Assembly: GCF_025947345.1 (NCBI RefSeq)
Contig: NZ_CP110011.1
Span: forward strand, 620,001-684,000
Source of the DNA: Flavobacterium sp. N502536
GTDB lineage: Bacteria; Bacteroidota; Bacteroidia; Flavobacteriales; Flavobacteriaceae
Direction: 5' to 3'
Length of the DNA stretch: 64,000 bases
The notes under the pieces are model-generated. The model was not told the origin of the DNA and searched no databases. It was given only the letters and a program-made list of their open reading frames with translations. Position numbers and translations under genes: made by a program. Shown here piece after piece: positions 9,192-17,928 of this stretch (position 1 is its first letter; every line of letters starts with the position of its first letter).

Positions 9192-9971
9192 ATGTTGTTT
9201 CAAATAAAATCTTATTTAAAATTTCTTTGGAATTCAAAAAACGAACACGGAGTGCATTCGCCCTTCGTGTTTCATTTATTGACGAAATGTTTTTATGATA
9301 AGAAACCTAAACCCGAGTATCTGATTCTTAAGAATTACAGAAAATCGCTTTTAGAAAATAAAAATTTCATTGAAGTAACTGATTTTGGAGCCGGTTCAAA
9401 AGTTTTTAAATCCAATAGAAGACAAATTTCTAAAATTGCTTCTACTGCCGGAATTTCCCCAAAACGAGCGGAATTACTCTTTAGGGTTACCCAATATTTC
9501 AAACCTAACAACATCCTGGAAATAGGAACTTCATTAGGTTTAGCCACTTCTGCCCTCGCCTTAGGAGATACAAATGTAAAAGTAACCACTTTAGAAGGCT
9601 GTCCGGAAACTGCCAAACAAGCGCAATTGCAATTGCAAAAATTCGATTGCAACGAAGTAGAAAATGTCATAGGTGAATTTGAATCTTTCTTAGTTCCTGA
9701 AAATCTAAGATCTAAAACCTATGATCTGATATACTTTGACGGCAATCATTCCAAGAAAGCAACTTTGGCCTATTTTGAGCTTTTGCTCTCCACAATTCAC
9801 AATGATACTGTTTGGATTTTTGATGATATCCATTGGTCACAAGAAATGGAAGAAGCCTGGGAGATTATAAAAAATCATCCTAAAGTAACCGTTACCATCG
9901 ATACTTTTCAATGGGGATTTGTCTTTTTCAGATACGAACAGGAAAAAGAACATTTTGTAATACGTACATAA
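9192..9971 (+). CDS. Class I SAM-dependent methyltransferase
   Basis: The 259-residue cytosolic protein has a class I Rossmann methyltransferase fold. Motif I is ILEIGTSLGLATSALA (about residues 112-127). An acidic residue ends the second strand (VTTLEGCPE), and YDLIYFDGNHSKKATLAYFE is motif IV-like, as in O-methyltransferases of the Methyltransf_24 type. The N-terminal part, with HGVHSPFVF, is typical of a Bacteroidota-specific branch. The substrate is unknown. It lies 21 bp after the FKBP gene and ends at a bidirectional terminator shared with the convergent lipoprotein gene. Confidence 0.8.
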   Translation: MLFQIKSYLKFLWNSKNEHGVHSPFVFHLLTKCFYDKKPKPEYLILKNYRKSLLENKNFIEVTDFGAGSKVFKSNRRQISKIASTAGISPKRAELLFRVTQYFKPNNILEIGTSLGLATSALALGDTNVKVTTLEGCPETAKQAQLQLQKFDCNEVENVIGEFESFLVPENLRSKTYDLIYFDGNHSKKATLAYFELLLSTIHNDTVWIFDDIHWSQEMEEAWEIIKNHPKVTVTIDTFQWGFVFFRYEQEKEHFVIRT

Positions 9972-10001
9972 AAAAAGCCAATCATCGCTGATTGGCTTTT
10001 T
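9972..10001. terminator. Bidirectional rho-independent terminator
   Basis: A perfect 13-bp stem (AAAAAGCCAATCA at 9972-9984 with its complement at 9989-10001) encloses a TCGC loop. A-runs and T-runs on both sides let it serve both the methyltransferase gene and the convergent lipoprotein gene. Confidence 0.9.
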
Positions 10002-10024
10002 CATATACCTTTACTTTTTACGTA

Positions 10025-10684
10025 TTACTTTTTGGCTGCTGCCGTTTCTTCAGACTTCGCTCCCATTCGGTTTAGCGTATACATTGGGGCAAATTTAAGC
10101 TTCAACCCGGCAATTTTTCGATTGTCTTCACCTGTTAGTCCTTCTTTTTCTACTGTATTTTTTCGACTGTCAAGTGCTTCATACATCAGTTTAATTTCGT
10201 CCCAGTCTTCACGAGAGTAACTGTCTTTATTTTTCTCTACCGTATGCACAAACTGTTGGTAAACACTATGAATGTTTTTAGCATTCACCCAGGCAAAACT
10301 CATATCTTCTCCAATTTTTCCTTCACCGAATAAAGCATTACGCAATTGCTGTTTCGGACTTGGCGCTGGAGGAGCCAGAATAGTTACCATATTATTTCGA
10401 AATTCTTCGTACTTAATCTTACTCGTATTTATTTTCTCTGTCGCGGCACTATTTTCTTTGATATCAGCTAGTGCCAATTGAGCGTTGGCAGCTCTTTTTT
10501 CATACTCGGCTTCAACAGCTTTCCAATCGGCTTTTAAATCGTCAGCCTTAACTTTTTTAACGGAGTCGACATAAGTAACATAAGAGTCAATTGTTTTTTC
10601 AGCCTGTTCCTGTTTTTCATCTTTACAGGATACAAAACCTAATGCGATTACCGCAATTCCGGATAATAATACTATATTTTTCAT
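10025..10684 (-). CDS. Coiled-coil lipoprotein of unknown function
   Basis: The 219-residue product has a lipoprotein signal ending at GFVSC (Cys20). The rest is highly charged and helical, with two runs of lysine- and glutamate-rich sequence (about 25-95 and 140-200) interrupted by a proline stretch LAPPAPSPKQQ. It may belong to one of the Flavobacteria-specific DUF families of helical lipoproteins (DUF6565 is a candidate I cannot verify). The C-terminus is Ala/Lys-rich. It likely sits in the outer or inner membrane facing the periplasm. The function is unknown. Confidence 0.75.
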   Translation of the reverse strand: MKNIVLLSGIAVIALGFVSCKDEKQEQAEKTIDSYVTYVDSVKKVKADDLKADWKAVEAEYEKRAANAQLALADIKENSAATEKINTSKIKYEEFRNNMVTILAPPAPSPKQQLRNALFGEGKIGEDMSFAWVNAKNIHSVYQQFVHTVEKNKDSYSREDWDEIKLMYEALDSRKNTVEKEGLTGEDNRKIAGLKLKFAPMYTLNRMGAKSEETAAAKK

Positions 10685-10992
10685 AATCTGATCTTTTAAA
10701 GTTAGATTTCAAATATAGCCCTAAAAACATTCAAAAAATAAATATTTATAAATATTTTAACATTTAAATTAAAAATAAAACAACAAAATAATATTAAAAA
10801 TGATAATTATATAAATTTACCTCAAAATTATATAACAAATTTTCAGTCCTTACTCTTTTAATCAAATAGAAACGATGCGACAACTGAATGCATTTGCAGA
10901 AACGGCAATTGGTGTAACAAAAATCAATTTCAGGCTACTTATCGTTTATTGAAAAGTGTTTTGTACTTTTAAATCCAAAATTGTAAATCGAA
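10685..10992. other. AT-rich divergent intergenic region, 308 bp
   Basis: The region between two divergent genes is extremely AT-rich (10730-10850 almost wholly A and T) and must hold promoters for both. I could not find a clean TAnnTTTG box with a spaced TTG. A short frame from an ATG at 10874 (25 codons) has no support. Confidence 0.4.
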
Positions 10993-11679
10993 ATGGCAAA
11001 TCCATTAATTAAAATAACCAAGATCAAACGAGATTTTGTGCTAGGCAACGAAATTGTTTATGTTTTGAAAGGAATCAATTTAGAAATCAACAAAGGTGAA
11101 TATGTGGCTTTAATGGGGCCATCTGGATCCGGAAAATCTACTTTAATGAATCTGTTGGGATGTTTGGACACGCCAACTTCGGGACATTACATTCTGAACG
11201 GAAAAGATGTCAGCCAAATGGGAGACGATGAATTGGCGGGAATTCGAAACAAAGAGATTGGCTTTGTATTTCAGACTTTTAATCTGCTGCCGAGAACTAC
11301 TGCCCTAGACAATGTTGCCTTACCTATGATTTATGCGGGGTACTCAAAGGCTGATCGCACCAAACGTGCCGAAGAAGTTTTAAAACAGGTAAATCTGGCA
11401 GACCGAATGGATCATCAGCCGAATCAGTTATCGGGAGGACAACGCCAGCGTGTTGCCATTGCAAGAGCTTTAGTAAACAAACCTTCTATTATTTTGGCCG
11501 ATGAGCCAACCGGAAACTTAGACAGTAAAACTTCGGTAGAAATCATGAAGCTTTTTGGCGACATTCACGCACAAGGAAATACCGTAATTCTGGTAACTCA
11601 CGAAGAGGATATTGCCGCTTACGCACATCGCGTGATCCGACTGCGAGACGGTTTGATTGAAAGTGACACCACGAAGTAA
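10993..11679 (+). CDS. ABC transporter ATP-binding protein, LolD/MacB type
   Basis: The 228-residue single cassette has Walker [10 protein letters not shown] (about residues 42-50), a Q-loop [17 protein letters not shown], signature [15 protein letters not shown], Walker [14 protein letters not shown] and a switch histidine in VTHEED. The Q-loop wording and length fit the LolD/MacB/FtsE-like branch that works with FtsX-like permeases in lipoprotein release or peptide/drug export. No permease gene is next to it; the downstream neighbour is a cobalamin adenosyltransferase. The partner must therefore be elsewhere on the chromosome. Confidence 0.92.
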   Translation: MANPLIKITKIKRDFVLGNEIVYVLKGINLEINKGEYVALMGPSGSGKSTLMNLLGCLDTPTSGHYILNGKDVSQMGDDELAGIRNKEIGFVFQTFNLLPRTTALDNVALPMIYAGYSKADRTKRAEEVLKQVNLADRMDHQPNQLSGGQRQRVAIARALVNKPSIILADEPTGNLDSKTSVEIMKLFGDIHAQGNTVILVTHEEDIAAYAHRVIRLRDGLIESDTTK

Positions 11680-11686
11680 TTTTAGA

Positions 11687-11712
11687 TTTTAGATTTTTTT
11701 CCAAATCTAAAA
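11687..11712 (+). terminator. Weak AT-rich hairpin after the ABC ATPase gene
   Basis: A 10-bp stem (TTTTAGATTT at 11687-11696 and AAATCTAAAA at 11703-11712) lies just after the stop codon. It is AT-only apart from one G/C pair and lacks a T-tail, so termination is doubtful. Confidence 0.3.
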
Positions 11713-11719
11713 TAAAGCC

Positions 11720-11760
11720 TCACAATCTCAGTACCTCAGAACCTTAGCCCCTTTAAAAAA
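11720..11760. repeat. Degenerate CTCAG/CTTAG heptamer-like intergenic repeat
   Basis: The stretch contains CTCAGTACCTCAGAACC followed by TTAGCCCC, a run of near-heptamer units. A very similar run occurs at 31491-31524, and its palindromic form at 31403-31455. It is non-coding and sits immediately before the adenosyltransferase start codon. Confidence 0.55.
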
Positions 11761-12330
11761 ATGAAAGTATATACAAAAACAGGAGATAAAGGAACAACCG
11801 CTCTTTTTGGTGGTACACGTGTTCCTAAAGATCACATTCGAATTGACAGTTATGGTACTGTCGACGAACTAAACTCTTATATAGGACTTATTCGTGATCA
11901 GGAAATGGATGCCCATTATAAAACCATTTTAATCGAAATTCAGGATCGTTTGTTTACCGTTGGTGCGATACTGGCCACTCCGGCAGAAAAAGAAGTATTA
12001 AAAAACGGGGAACTTCGCCTCAAAAATCTCGGAATCATTGATAGTGATATCGAATTATTAGAGAATGAAATTGACAAAATGGAAGAAAGTCTTCCACAAA
12101 TGACTCATTTTGTTTTACCTGGCGGACATCCCACTGTGTCACATTGTCATATAGCTCGTTGTATTTGCCGTCGTGCCGAGCGTTTGGCAGTACATTTAAG
12201 CCATAATGAACCCGTTCCTGAAATCGCAATCCGATACTTAAACCGACTTTCTGACTACCTTTTTGTATTGGCACGGAAGTTGACCTCTGATTTAAAGGCG
12301 GAGGAAGTAAAATGGATCCCGAGAAAGTAA
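11761..12330 (+). CDS. ATP:cob(I)alamin adenosyltransferase, PduO type
   Basis: The 189-residue protein has the PduO-type signature: an N-terminal phosphate-binding KVYTKTGDKGTTALFGG, then RIDSYGTVDELNSYIG, and later HIARCICRRAERLAVHL with the conserved arginines of the trimer active site. It transfers the adenosyl group of ATP to cob(I)alamin to make coenzyme B12, needed by methylmalonyl-CoA mutase. The mutase-associated GTPase MeaB is encoded in the same window (35807-36898), consistent with a working B12-dependent mutase in the organism. The length is normal for the family. Confidence 0.95.
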   Translation: MKVYTKTGDKGTTALFGGTRVPKDHIRIDSYGTVDELNSYIGLIRDQEMDAHYKTILIEIQDRLFTVGAILATPAEKEVLKNGELRLKNLGIIDSDIELLENEIDKMEESLPQMTHFVLPGGHPTVSHCHIARCICRRAERLAVHLSHNEPVPEIAIRYLNRLSDYLFVLARKLTSDLKAEEVKWIPRK

Positions 12331-12516
12331 ACTTTCTTAAATTTCTATTTGCAACTCCCGAATTCGAGAGAAATAATTAAAAATTCTGCGGATTTAAATA
12401 GTATACAAAGTTCCTCATAGTGGTAATTTCAGGCTCTTTTTGGGGAATTTGGAATTTCATTTTTGGAATTTTAAAGAGGACGTTCTTAAATTTTATTAAA
12501 ATAAATCAAATTTTAC

Positions 12517-12546
12517 TTGTCTTTTTCAGTAAAAAATTTATTTTTG
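12517..12546 (+). promoter_or_regulatory. Promoter of the DUF2795 gene
   Basis: TTG at 12517-12519, a 19-nt spacer and TATTTTTG at 12539-12546 fit the Bacteroidota sigma-A consensus very well. The start codon of the small protein follows 21 nt after the -7 box. Confidence 0.75.
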
Positions 12547-12567
12547 CACAAACTAAACAGATAACAG

Positions 12568-12789
12568 ATGTATTGGACATTAGAATTAGCATCTTATTTA
12601 AGTGATGCGCCATGGCCTGCTAACAAAGATGAACTTATTGACTACGCTATTAGAGCTGGTGCTCCATTAGAAGTAGTAGAAAACCTTCAGTCAATTGAAG
12701 ACGAAGGGGAGATATATGAATCAATGGAAGAAATTTGGCCTGATTATCCAACAGACGAAGATTATCTTTGGAATGAGGATGAATATTAA
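12568..12789 (+). CDS. DUF2795 domain-containing small protein
   Basis: The 73-residue acidic protein begins MYWTLELASYLSDAPWPANKDELIDYAIRAG, the hallmark of DUF2795, and ends in a Glu/Asp/Tyr-rich tail (IWPDYPTDEDY). Members are small, helical and common in Bacteroidota. The biochemical role is unknown to me. It has its own strong promoter and is closed by a terminator before secA, so it is likely transcribed alone and at a good level. Confidence 0.88.
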   Translation: MYWTLELASYLSDAPWPANKDELIDYAIRAGAPLEVVENLQSIEDEGEIYESMEEIWPDYPTDEDYLWNEDEY

Positions 12790-12795
12790 AAAATA

Positions 12796-12838
12796 AACCA
12801 AAGGAAAAAGTCTCATCACCGAGGCTTTTTTTTTGGTT
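12796..12838 (+). terminator. Rho-independent terminator before secA
   Basis: An inner stem pairs AAAAAGTCTC (12805-12814) with GAGGCTTTTT (12821-12830), including one G-U pair, around an ATCACC loop. An outer AACCAAA/TTTGGTT pair (12796-12802, 12832-12838) extends it. The T-run completes a normal terminator for the DUF2795 gene. Confidence 0.85.
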
Positions 12839-12876
12839 CAAATACACATTTACATAAAATAGAAATACAATAAATC

Positions 12877-15800
12877 ATGAGTTTCATAAACAGTATTATA
12901 AAGGTCTTTGTAGGTGATAAATCACAGAAAGATGTCAAAGCTTTACAGCCTTACTTAAACAAAATTAAAACATTCGAAACTAGCTTAATGAGTTTGTCTC
13001 ACGACGAATTAAGAGGCAGAACCGTATTTTTTAAGGAGAGAATAAAAGAAGCTAGAGCTGATAAAGATGCTAAAATTGCTTCGCTTAAAGCAGAAGTAGA
13101 AAACATCGAAGACATCGACAAAAGAGAAGATCTTTATGATGCAATTGATGCTCTTGAAAAAGAAGCTTACGAAATCTCAGAAAAAACTTTACTGGAAATC
13201 CTTCCGGAAGCTTTCTCTGTAGTAAAAGAAACTGCACGTCGTTTTAAAGACAATTCGTTTATCGAAGTTAGTGCAACTGCAAGAGACCGTGAATTTTCGG
13301 CTACCAAACCTTATATTGTTATTGAGGGTGAAAAAGCAGTTTGGGCAAACAAATGGAATGCTGCCGGAAAAGATATTACCTGGGACATGATTCACTATGA
13401 TGTTCAATTAATTGGTGGTATGGTTTTACACGAAGGTAAAGTTGCCGAGATGCAAACAGGGGAAGGTAAAACTTTAGTGGCTACACTTCCGCTTTACTTA
13501 AATGCTTTAACCGGAAACGGAGTTCACTTAGTAACCGTGAATGATTACCTTGCAAAACGTGATAGTACCTGGAAAGCACCTTTATTCGAATTCCACGGTT
13601 TAACAGTTGATTGTATCGACAATCACCAGCCAAGTACAGAACAAAGAAAAAAAGCATACGACGCTGATATAACTTACGGAACCAATAACGAATTTGGTTT
13701 TGACTACTTGAGAGATAACATGGCACATTCGCCAAGCGATTTAGTACAAAGAAAACACAATTATGCCATTGTCGATGAGGTCGATTCTGTATTAATTGAT
13801 GACGCCAGAACTCCTCTTATTATTTCAGGACCGGTTCCACAAGGAGACCGTCATGAATTTAATGAATTGAAACCAAAAATTGAAAACTTAGTAGCACAGC
13901 AACGTCAGTTAGCAAATGGTTTCCTGGCAGAAGCTAAGAAATTAATCAAAGAAGGAAACACTAAAGAAGGTGGATTCTTATTGTTAAGAGCTTACAGAAG
14001 TTTACCTAAAAATAAAGCATTAATTAAATTTTTGAGTGAAGAAGGAATCAAACAATTGCTTCAAAAAACCGAAAATCAATACATGCAGGATAACAATCGC
14101 GAAATGCACAAAGTAGACGAAGCTTTGTATTTTGTAATTGAAGAAAAAAACAATCAGGTTGAATTAACCGATAATGGTATCCAATACCTTTCAGGAGATA
14201 CTGATCCGGACTTTTTCGTACTTCCGGATATTGGAACTGAAATTGCCGCTATCGAAAAACAAAAACTGGACAAAGACGGTGAAGCGGAAGCTAAAGAAAG
14301 ATTATTCCAGGATTTCGGAGTAAAAAGCGAGCGTATTCATACCCTTACCCAGCTTTTAAAAGCATACGCTCTTTTTGAAAAAGATGTAGAATATGTGATC
14401 ATGGACAACAAGATTATGATTGTCGATGAGCAAACAGGTCGTATCATGGATGGTCGTCGTTATTCTGACGGTTTACACCAGGCGATCGAAGCTAAAGAAA
14501 ACGTAAAAATCGAAGCTGCTACACAAACTTTTGCAACCGTTACATTACAGAATTATTTCAGAATGTACAGCAAATTAGGTGGTATGACCGGTACGGCTGT
14601 TACTGAAGCCGGAGAGTTATGGCAGATTTATAAATTAGACGTTGTTGAAATTCCAACCAACCGTCCGATTGCAAGACAAGACAAAGAAGATTACATCTAC
14701 AAAACGACACGTGAAAAATTCAACGCTGTTATCGAAGACGTTACGCAATTATCAAATGCAGGAAGACCTGTATTGATTGGAACAACTTCTGTAGAGATCT
14801 CAGAATTGTTAAGCCGAATGTTGAAAATGAGAGGCGTTACACATAACGTTTTGAATGCTAAAATGCACAAACAAGAGGCACAAATCGTTGAAGAAGCAGG
14901 TAAAGCCGGAGTGGTAACTATTGCAACCAACATGGCTGGTCGTGGTACCGATATTAAATTATCTCCAGAAGTAAAAGCTGCCGGAGGTTTAGCAATTGTT
15001 GGTACAGAGCGTCACGATTCGCGTCGTGTAGACAGACAGTTACGTGGTCGTGCAGGACGTCAGGGAGATCCGGGAAGTTCTCAATTTTATGTTTCACTTG
15101 AAGACAACCTAATGCGTTTATTTGGTTCTGAAAGAGTAGCTAAAGTTATGGACAGAATGGGACTTCAGGAAGGTGAAGTTATCCAACATTCGATGATGAC
15201 TAAATCGATCGAGCGTGCTCAGAAAAAAGTAGAAGAAAACAACTTTGGTGTTCGTAAACGTTTATTAGAATACGATGACGTAATGAACTCTCAACGTGAA
15301 GTAGTATACAAACGTCGTCGTCACGCATTATTTGGTGAGCGTTTGAAACTGGATATTGCAAACATGCTTTATGATACTTGCGAATTAATCGTAAGCAACA
15401 ATAAAATAGCCAATGATTTCAAAACATTTGATTTTGATTTAATTCGTTATTTCGGAATTACATCTCCAATTTCTGAAGCAGATTTTACGAAATTAACCGA
15501 TATTGAAGTTACCGGAAAAGTGTACAAAGAAGCTTTATCTTTCTATACTGAAAAAACAGAAAGAAGCGCCAGAGAAGCTTTCCCAATCATTAAAGGAGTT
15601 TACGAAGAGCCAAACAATCATTTTGAGCGTATCGTAGTTCCGTTTACAGACGGTATCAAAACACTGAATGTGGTAACTGATTTGAAGAAAGCATACGACA
15701 GCGAAGGAGCTCAGTTAATTGCTGATTTCGAAAAAAATATCACTCTTTCTATTGTTGATGAGGCCTGGAAAAAACACTTACGCAAAATGGACGAATTGAA

Positions 15801-16218
15801 ACAATCTGTTCAATTGGCCGTTCACGAGCAAAAAGATCCATTGCTTATTTACAAATTAGAGGCTTTCAATTTGTTCAGAGGAATGTTAGACAACGTTAAT
15901 AAAGAAGTAATTTCATTCTTGTTCAAAGGTGATTTACCGGCTCAAAACGTTCCTGAAATTCACGAAGCTAAAGAAGTACGTCAAAAAGAAAACTTCAAAT
16001 TAAGCAAAGACGAAATTGTAAACAGCGAGGAAATCAACCGTGAAGCGGGAGAAACACAACAGCGTCAGGTTACGGAAACAATTGTGAGAGACATGCCAAA
16101 AATCAACCGTAATGATACTGTAACGGTTCAGGAAGTTGCAAGTGGCAAAACAGAAACAATGAAATTTAAAAAAGCGGAATCTTTAGTAGCCTCAGGCGAA
16201 TGGGTTATCGTTAAATAA
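12877..16218 (+). CDS. secA: Preprotein translocase ATPase SecA
   Basis: The 1113-residue motor protein drives proteins through SecYEG. Walker A is EMQTGEGKT (about residue 190), the DEAD-like box is [17 protein letters not shown] (about 297), and helicase motifs [12 protein letters not shown] and [16 protein letters not shown] lie in the second motor domain. Compared with the 901-residue E. coli protein, it carries the Bacteroidota insertion of over 100 residues after ISGPVPQGD. The C-terminus ends in SGEWVIVK and lacks the usual CxCxSGxxxxxCH/C zinc motif that binds SecB. It is a single-copy housekeeping gene with its own terminator downstream. Confidence 0.97.
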   Translation: MSFINSIIKVFVGDKSQKDVKALQPYLNKIKTFETSLMSLSHDELRGRTVFFKERIKEARADKDAKIASLKAEVENIEDIDKREDLYDAIDALEKEAYEISEKTLLEILPEAFSVVKETARRFKDNSFIEVSATARDREFSATKPYIVIEGEKAVWANKWNAAGKDITWDMIHYDVQLIGGMVLHEGKVAEMQTGEGKTLVATLPLYLNALTGNGVHLVTVNDYLAKRDSTWKAPLFEFHGLTVDCIDNHQPSTEQRKKAYDADITYGTNNEFGFDYLRDNMAHSPSDLVQRKHNYAIVDEVDSVLIDDARTPLIISGPVPQGDRHEFNELKPKIENLVAQQRQLANGFLAEAKKLIKEGNTKEGGFLLLRAYRSLPKNKALIKFLSEEGIKQLLQKTENQYMQDNNREMHKVDEALYFVIEEKNNQVELTDNGIQYLSGDTDPDFFVLPDIGTEIAAIEKQKLDKDGEAEAKERLFQDFGVKSERIHTLTQLLKAYALFEKDVEYVIMDNKIMIVDEQTGRIMDGRRYSDGLHQAIEAKENVKIEAATQTFATVTLQNYFRMYSKLGGMTGTAVTEAGELWQIYKLDVVEIPTNRPIARQDKEDYIYKTTREKFNAVIEDVTQLSNAGRPVLIGTTSVEISELLSRMLKMRGVTHNVLNAKMHKQEAQIVEEAGKAGVVTIATNMAGRGTDIKLSPEVKAAGGLAIVGTERHDSRRVDRQLRGRAGRQGDPGSSQFYVSLEDNLMRLFGSERVAKVMDRMGLQEGEVIQHSMMTKSIERAQKKVEENNFGVRKRLLEYDDVMNSQREVVYKRRRHALFGERLKLDIANMLYDTCELIVSNNKIANDFKTFDFDLIRYFGITSPISEADFTKLTDIEVTGKVYKEALSFYTEKTERSAREAFPIIKGVYEEPNNHFERIVVPFTDGIKTLNVVTDLKKAYDSEGAQLIADFEKNITLSIVDEAWKKHLRKMDELKQSVQLAVHEQKDPLLIYKLEAFNLFRGMLDNVNKEVISFLFKGDLPAQNVPEIHEAKEVRQKENFKLSKDEIVNSEEINREAGETQQRQVTETIVRDMPKINRNDTVTVQEVASGKTETMKFKKAESLVASGEWVIVK

Positions 16219-16237
16219 TAAAGACTTTTAATTATGT

Positions 16238-16270
16238 AAACCCGACAGGTTTCAAAAACCTGTCGGGTTT
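16238..16270 (+). terminator. secA terminator, member of a repeated palindrome family
   Basis: AAACCCGACAGGTTT (16238-16252) pairs perfectly with 16256-16270 across a 3-nt loop. The same palindrome, with small changes, recurs at 46040-46072 and 46130-46161. It probably ends secA transcription and also belongs to a dispersed repeat family. Confidence 0.85.
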
Positions 16271-16336
16271 GTCATTTTTAGAATATCCGCAAGTGTAAAA
16301 TACCTGCGGATATTTTTTTTAGAAAAAAATCAATAT

Positions 16337-16371
16337 TTGTTCGTTCAAAAAACGATTATAATGTATTTTTG
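16337..16371 (+). promoter_or_regulatory. Candidate promoter of the MbnP/MbnH-type cluster
   Basis: TATTTTTG at 16364-16371 is an exact Bacteroidota -7 box. A TTG at 16337-16339 is 24 nt upstream, a longer gap than usual. The box overlaps an in-frame TTG, which argues that translation starts further downstream (TTG at 16396). Confidence 0.5.
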
Positions 16372-16395
16372 CAAACGAAACAACGAAATCAACTC

Positions 16396-16773
16396 TTGAA
16401 GAAGTTATTTACCATATTTCTTTGCTGTATGCTCTTAGTGCCCTCATTCGGCAGTTTTGTTGTTTATACCACTTTCAAATTAAATCAGGACGAAATATCA
16501 AAAACAATTTGTGTGCAGCGCAAAATGGTTTTTAATACCTGTAACGGTCGTTGTGAACTTCAAAAAAGTTTAAAAAAATACGCCGATAATGAAAAGAAGA
16601 TGCAAAACAACCTGAAAGAAAAATCAGAAGTTGTTTACATTCAAAATACCAGTACAGCAGATTTCAAATTGGTAGCACCTATTACAGTTGCAGCAAAAAT
16701 TTATGCTTCTTTAAACGAAAAACCAATTTCGGTTTCTATCGCGACCTTTCGCCCTCCATCCTATTTTATATAA
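16396..16773 (+). CDS. Small secreted or membrane-anchored Cys-motif protein of the MbnP cluster
   Basis: I place the start at TTG 16396 because the earlier in-frame TTG (16369) lies inside a -7 promoter box and the chosen start gives a clean MKKLFTIFL signal segment. The 125-residue product has one N-terminal hydrophobic helix. Three cysteines follow in C-x9-C-N-G-x-C-x-L-x-K (Cys39, 49, 53), then a Lys-rich helix and a plain tail. The CNGxC pattern is one I associate with small Bacteroidota proteins encoded near copper genes, from memory and unverified. It is the first gene of the MbnP-MbnH-barrel cluster. Metal binding or redox delivery is inferred, not shown. Confidence 0.6.
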   Translation: MKKLFTIFLCCMLLVPSFGSFVVYTTFKLNQDEISKTICVQRKMVFNTCNGRCELQKSLKKYADNEKKMQNNLKEKSEVVYIQNTSTADFKLVAPITVAAKIYASLNEKPISVSIATFRPPSYFI

Positions 16774-16888
16774 TTTTTAAATCACATTTCAATACCAATT
16801 GAAATGATTTTCATTGTACCCAAAAAACAATGAAAACGTGCCTGCGCACACCTTACATTTAAATTTACAATTATATAAAATTCACAAA

Positions 16889-17692
16889 ATGAAAAATACT
16901 TTATACAAAGCCCTTGTTATTGTAGCACTATCTATATCCTTAGTTTCATGTTCAAACGATGACAATAACGAAACTGTTTCAGGAAGCGGAAACATTACTT
17001 TAAAATTCGACAACGCTTATGGCGCAAACGATCTGATTTTAAACACACAAGGTAATACAACTTCAAACAACGAAGTACTAAAAATCAACCTTGTAAAGTA
17101 TATCGTGAGCAATGTTGTTTTCACAAAAGCGGACGGTACGACTTTTACCTATCCAAAAAGCAAAAGCTATTTTATTGCTGACGAATCTACTGCTGCCGGT
17201 CAGCAATTTAAACTAACAGATGTTCCTGCAGGCGATTATGTTAAGGTAAAATTCGGAATCGGAGTTGACGAAGCACAATGGAAACTGGGTGCTGCGGGTC
17301 AGGGAGATTTTCTTGCGCAAGCAGACGCTGCCGGTATGATGTGGTCATGGGCTGCAGGATATAAATTTCTTGCTTTCGAAGGTACTTTTACCTCTGAAAC
17401 GGTTACAAAAGCTACCCCATTTATGATCCATACCGGAAAAACAGGAACAGATTACAACTACACTGAGGTAACTGTAGATTTTCCAACAAAAGCTTTGGTT
17501 CGTTCCAACATTACTCCAGCGGTTCATATTATTACAGATCTTTCTAAAATAATTGACGGTCAGAACAAAATCAAACTTTCCGATAACAATATGGGCGGCA
17601 TGGGCGCTATGATTATGGGTGGTGCAAAACTGCCATTGATCACTCAAAACATTTCGACAATGTTTAGAGTAGACCACGTACATAACGACTAA
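16889..17692 (+). CDS. MbnP-like lipoprotein
   Basis: I choose ATG 16889, not the upstream in-frame ATG 16814, because it gives a proper lipoprotein signal with Cys21 in LVSC. The 267-residue protein has the MbnP-family layout: an early beta-strand LKFDNAYG, a KINLVKYIVSNV segment, ESTAAGQQFKLTDVPAGDY, and the conserved MWSWAAGYKFLAFEG block (MWSW at 151-154). The tail holds Met-rich (NMGGMGAMIMGG) and His-rich (RVDHVHND) stretches. In the methanobactin-linked system, the diheme enzyme MbnH oxidises a tryptophan of MbnP to kynurenine and MbnP binds copper. The MbnH-like gene follows here, so the same chemistry is a fair inference. Confidence 0.85.
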   Translation: MKNTLYKALVIVALSISLVSCSNDDNNETVSGSGNITLKFDNAYGANDLILNTQGNTTSNNEVLKINLVKYIVSNVVFTKADGTTFTYPKSKSYFIADESTAAGQQFKLTDVPAGDYVKVKFGIGVDEAQWKLGAAGQGDFLAQADAAGMMWSWAAGYKFLAFEGTFTSETVTKATPFMIHTGKTGTDYNYTEVTVDFPTKALVRSNITPAVHIITDLSKIIDGQNKIKLSDNNMGGMGAMIMGGAKLPLITQNISTMFRVDHVHND

Positions 17693-17699
17693 TTTATTT

Positions 17700-17800
17700 T
17701 TAAGAAGCACAAACCTCAGGCGAAACAAAACCTGAGCTTTCCAACCTACCTTATCTTTTGTGTCCGCTAAAATGGACACAAAAGGATACTGGTAACGGAG
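17700..17800 (-). ncRNA. Structured intergenic repeat, minus orientation (candidate RNA)
   Basis: The core is a perfect 11-bp stem, CTTTTGTGTCC at 17755-17765 with 17774-17784, around an 8-nt loop. Read on the minus strand, it has TATCC before the stem and GATA after it. That is the same frame as the element at 19053-19131, where TATC and GATA flank a CTTTTG...CAAAAG stem. The outer parts are diverged. It lies between the MbnP-like and MbnH-like genes. The boundaries are approximate. Confidence 0.4.
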
Positions 17801-17928
17801 AATAATACTGCTGCTTCTGCAAATCAAAGAGTAATTCTCGTAAAAAAATCCGGCCAGTTCTGCTTTGCGTCAACTCGTATAAACGGCGGCGGAAAAATTC
17901 TCTTTACTCTTTTTACACTTAAAAAATC

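Noticed and set aside
10874..10951. 25-codon ATG frame upstream of the ABC ATPase
   Set aside because: Too short and without signal or neighbour support.
12420..12605. 61-codon frame before the DUF2795 gene
   Set aside because: It covers the well-formed promoter and overlaps the DUF2795 start; composition is AT-driven.
17345..17827. 160-codon minus-strand frame opposite the MbnP-like gene
   Set aside because: It runs antisense through conserved MbnP coding sequence and has no family features; it is a shadow.
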